DNA from: an uncultured Bacteroidales bacterium | Lineage (GTDB): Bacteria; Bacteroidota; Bacteroidia; Bacteroidales; Muribaculaceae | DNA length: 6,716 nt | Direction: 5' to 3' | NCBI GenBank assembly: GCA_900554845.1 | Contig: USIY01000124.1 | Location: 1-6,716, forward strand | Part shown: positions 5,998-6,716 of the stretch, in pieces | How the letters are laid out: each line of letters opens with the position of its first letter | Position numbering within the stretch: the stretch's first letter is position 1 | Notes under the pieces: model-generated | Database searches by the model: none | What the model was told of the DNA's origin: nothing | Seen by the model: the letters and a program-made list of their open reading frames with translations, nothing else | Made by a program: the position numbers and the translations under genes

Positions 5998-6233
5998 GTT
6001 TTAAATAGTTTTGTTTGTTAGTGTCGGTTCATGTTGTAATGAATGCATTCATTCCTCAAGATTATTGTTCATATGTCCATAGGCATCTGATTAGTGTTAT
6101 TGTTGTTCTACTCGTTTCGCTTTTCAGTTCCGCGCTTGTTATACAGTCAGGTCTGTGTAAATGATTGCCAATATATTCTTAATTCTCTTTCAGTATAATC
6201 TGAACACCGGACTATAGATGTCTTGCGCTTTCT
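5998..6233. other. Intergenic region between the small secreted protein and the protease
   Basis: I see no gene in these 236 nt. The notable element is the perfect 16-bp palindrome at 6038–6053. A weak -7-like TAATCTTG (6057–6064, minus strand) sits just upstream of the palindrome, but no matching TTTG was found at the proper distance. Confidence 0.6.
6038..6053. promoter_or_regulatory. Perfect 16-bp palindrome, possible operator
   Basis: AATGAATGCATTCATT is its own reverse complement over all 16 positions. It lies 40 nt upstream of the lipoprotein/protease start, where a repressor dimer could sit near the transcription start. No regulator gene is visible in the window. Confidence 0.4.
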
Positions 6234-6602
6234 TTATTGTATGTTTCCGATATAAATGTAATCTTCTGAATACAATTTGACGAGGCCTCTGGGAGGTGTG
6301 TTGAGGACGTAATCCACAAAGAGTGATTCATCCGCAAACGCTACTATTGGTGAGGTATCTTCATCATTCCATATTTGATAGGATTCTATATCAGATGTGT
6401 CCAGTTGCTGAATGCCGTTTTCTCTGTCCACATAACAATACAGAACTGGGGAAGGTACACGTTTCCAAAATTTACCCAATTCATTGGGATTCCTTGGAGT
6501 TTTCTTTAAAACAATAGTTCGTCTTGGTGTATTTGCCGCTTCCATTGAATAGGGAGCCGCTACAAGAAGAATAAGAGCCAATATGGTCAGCAAATTTCTC
6601 AT
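6234..6602 (-). CDS. Small secreted protein, candidate partner or inhibitor of the C10 protease
   Basis: The protein has 122 residues counted from ATG 6602. A further in-frame ATG at 6623 adds MKPKINF, but the promoter's predicted start point falls at about 6622–6624, so that ATG would be leaderless, and the shorter form gives a cleaner signal peptide (MRNLLTILALILLVAAPYSMEA, cleavage near residue 22). The mature part has TIVLKK, KFWKRVPSPVLYCYVDRENGI, SYQIWNDED and a final YSEDYIYIGNIQ. This reads as a small beta-rich domain, somewhat like the DUF3244-type secreted proteins of Bacteroidetes; that likeness is a recollection and not tested. It is the first gene of a possible operon with the protease. 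In Bacteroides, C10 proteases are paired with small exported inhibitors of similar size, so an inhibitor role is a plausible inference. Confidence 0.7.
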   Translation of the reverse strand: MRNLLTILALILLVAAPYSMEAANTPRRTIVLKKTPRNPNELGKFWKRVPSPVLYCYVDRENGIQQLDTSDIESYQIWNDEDTSPIVAFADESLFVDYVLNTPPRGLVKLYSEDYIYIGNIQ

Positions 6603-6627
6603 AAAATTTATTTTTGGTTTCATGTCG

Positions 6628-6659
6628 CAAAGATAAAATGTGAAAATATAGCTTCCAAA
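6628..6659 (-). promoter_or_regulatory. Bacteroidetes-type promoter of the small secreted protein gene
   Basis: On the minus strand TATCTTTG (6628–6635) matches the -7 consensus TAnnTTTG exactly. TTTG (6656–6659) is the -33 element, with a 20-bp spacer inside the usual 19–21 range. Transcription would begin around 6622–6624, giving a leader of about 20 nt to ATG 6602. Confidence 0.75.
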
Positions 6660-6667
6660 TTTTTGAT

Positions 6668-6711
6668 GATTGAATATAGATTGAAATGTGATTGAAAAAT
6701 GATTGAAGTTT
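6668..6711. repeat. Four 11-bp direct repeats (GATTGAA + 4) upstream of the promoter
   Basis: GATTGAA begins at 6668, 6679, 6690 and 6701, exactly 11 bp apart each time, with variable four-base tails (TATA, ATGT, AAAT, GTTT). The nearest unit is 8 bp upstream of the -33 TTTG. The next expected positions, 6657 and 6712, do not match, so the array has four units. Helical-phase spacing directly behind a promoter suggests an activator binding array. Confidence 0.6.
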
Positions 6712-6716
6712 ATAAG

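Noticed and set aside
6668..6711. Possible CRISPR array from the regular repeats
   Set aside because: The unit is only 11 bp with a 7-bp core and no spacers of about 30 bp, and there are no cas genes. A regulatory array is the better reading.

Overview
The window looks like chromosomal DNA of a member of the Bacteroidales, probably a gut lineage such as Muribaculaceae or Prevotellaceae. The evidence is an rsmH–ftsL-like–ftsI division block in the Bacteroidetes arrangement, a Bacteroidetes-type promoter (TTTG, 20 bp, TAnnTTTG), a C10 (streptopain-type) cysteine protease split over two frames, and a secreted protein with a short type-IX-like C-terminal sorting tail. The family-level placement is inference. 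All convincing genes lie on the minus strand, so gene order below runs from high to low coordinates.

Positions 1–2885 are the start of the division and cell wall (dcw) cluster, transcribed right to left: rsmH (16S rRNA m4C1402 methyltransferase), an FtsL-like coiled-coil membrane protein, then ftsI (septal transpeptidase). ftsI runs off the left edge after 512 codons. The three genes are tightly packed (26 and 12 nt gaps) and presumably co-transcribed. mraZ, which usually precedes rsmH, is absent.

Positions 2886–3974 are a junction zone. They hold the putative rsmH promoter with a perfect inverted repeat, a GC-rich patch of GCRGAG repeats, a 5'-truncated outer-membrane beta-barrel gene, and an AT-rich spacer with a terminator-like hairpin.

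Positions 3975–6716 are a lower-GC accessory block that reads as one exported-protein cassette. A small secreted protein lies behind a clear promoter that is preceded by four GATTGAA repeats at an exact 11-bp period. Next come a lipoprotein-type N-terminal half and a catalytic half of a C10 protease, then a secreted protein with a sorting tail. The two protease halves meet at a perfect A AAA AAG heptamer, in the phase that a -1 shift would need to join them into a 404-residue protease. Either this is programmed frameshifting or the gene carries a recent one-base lesion. The small secreted protein is a reasonable candidate for the protease's partner inhibitor, by analogy with the C10 protease/inhibitor pairs of Bacteroides, but the sequence alone does not prove it.
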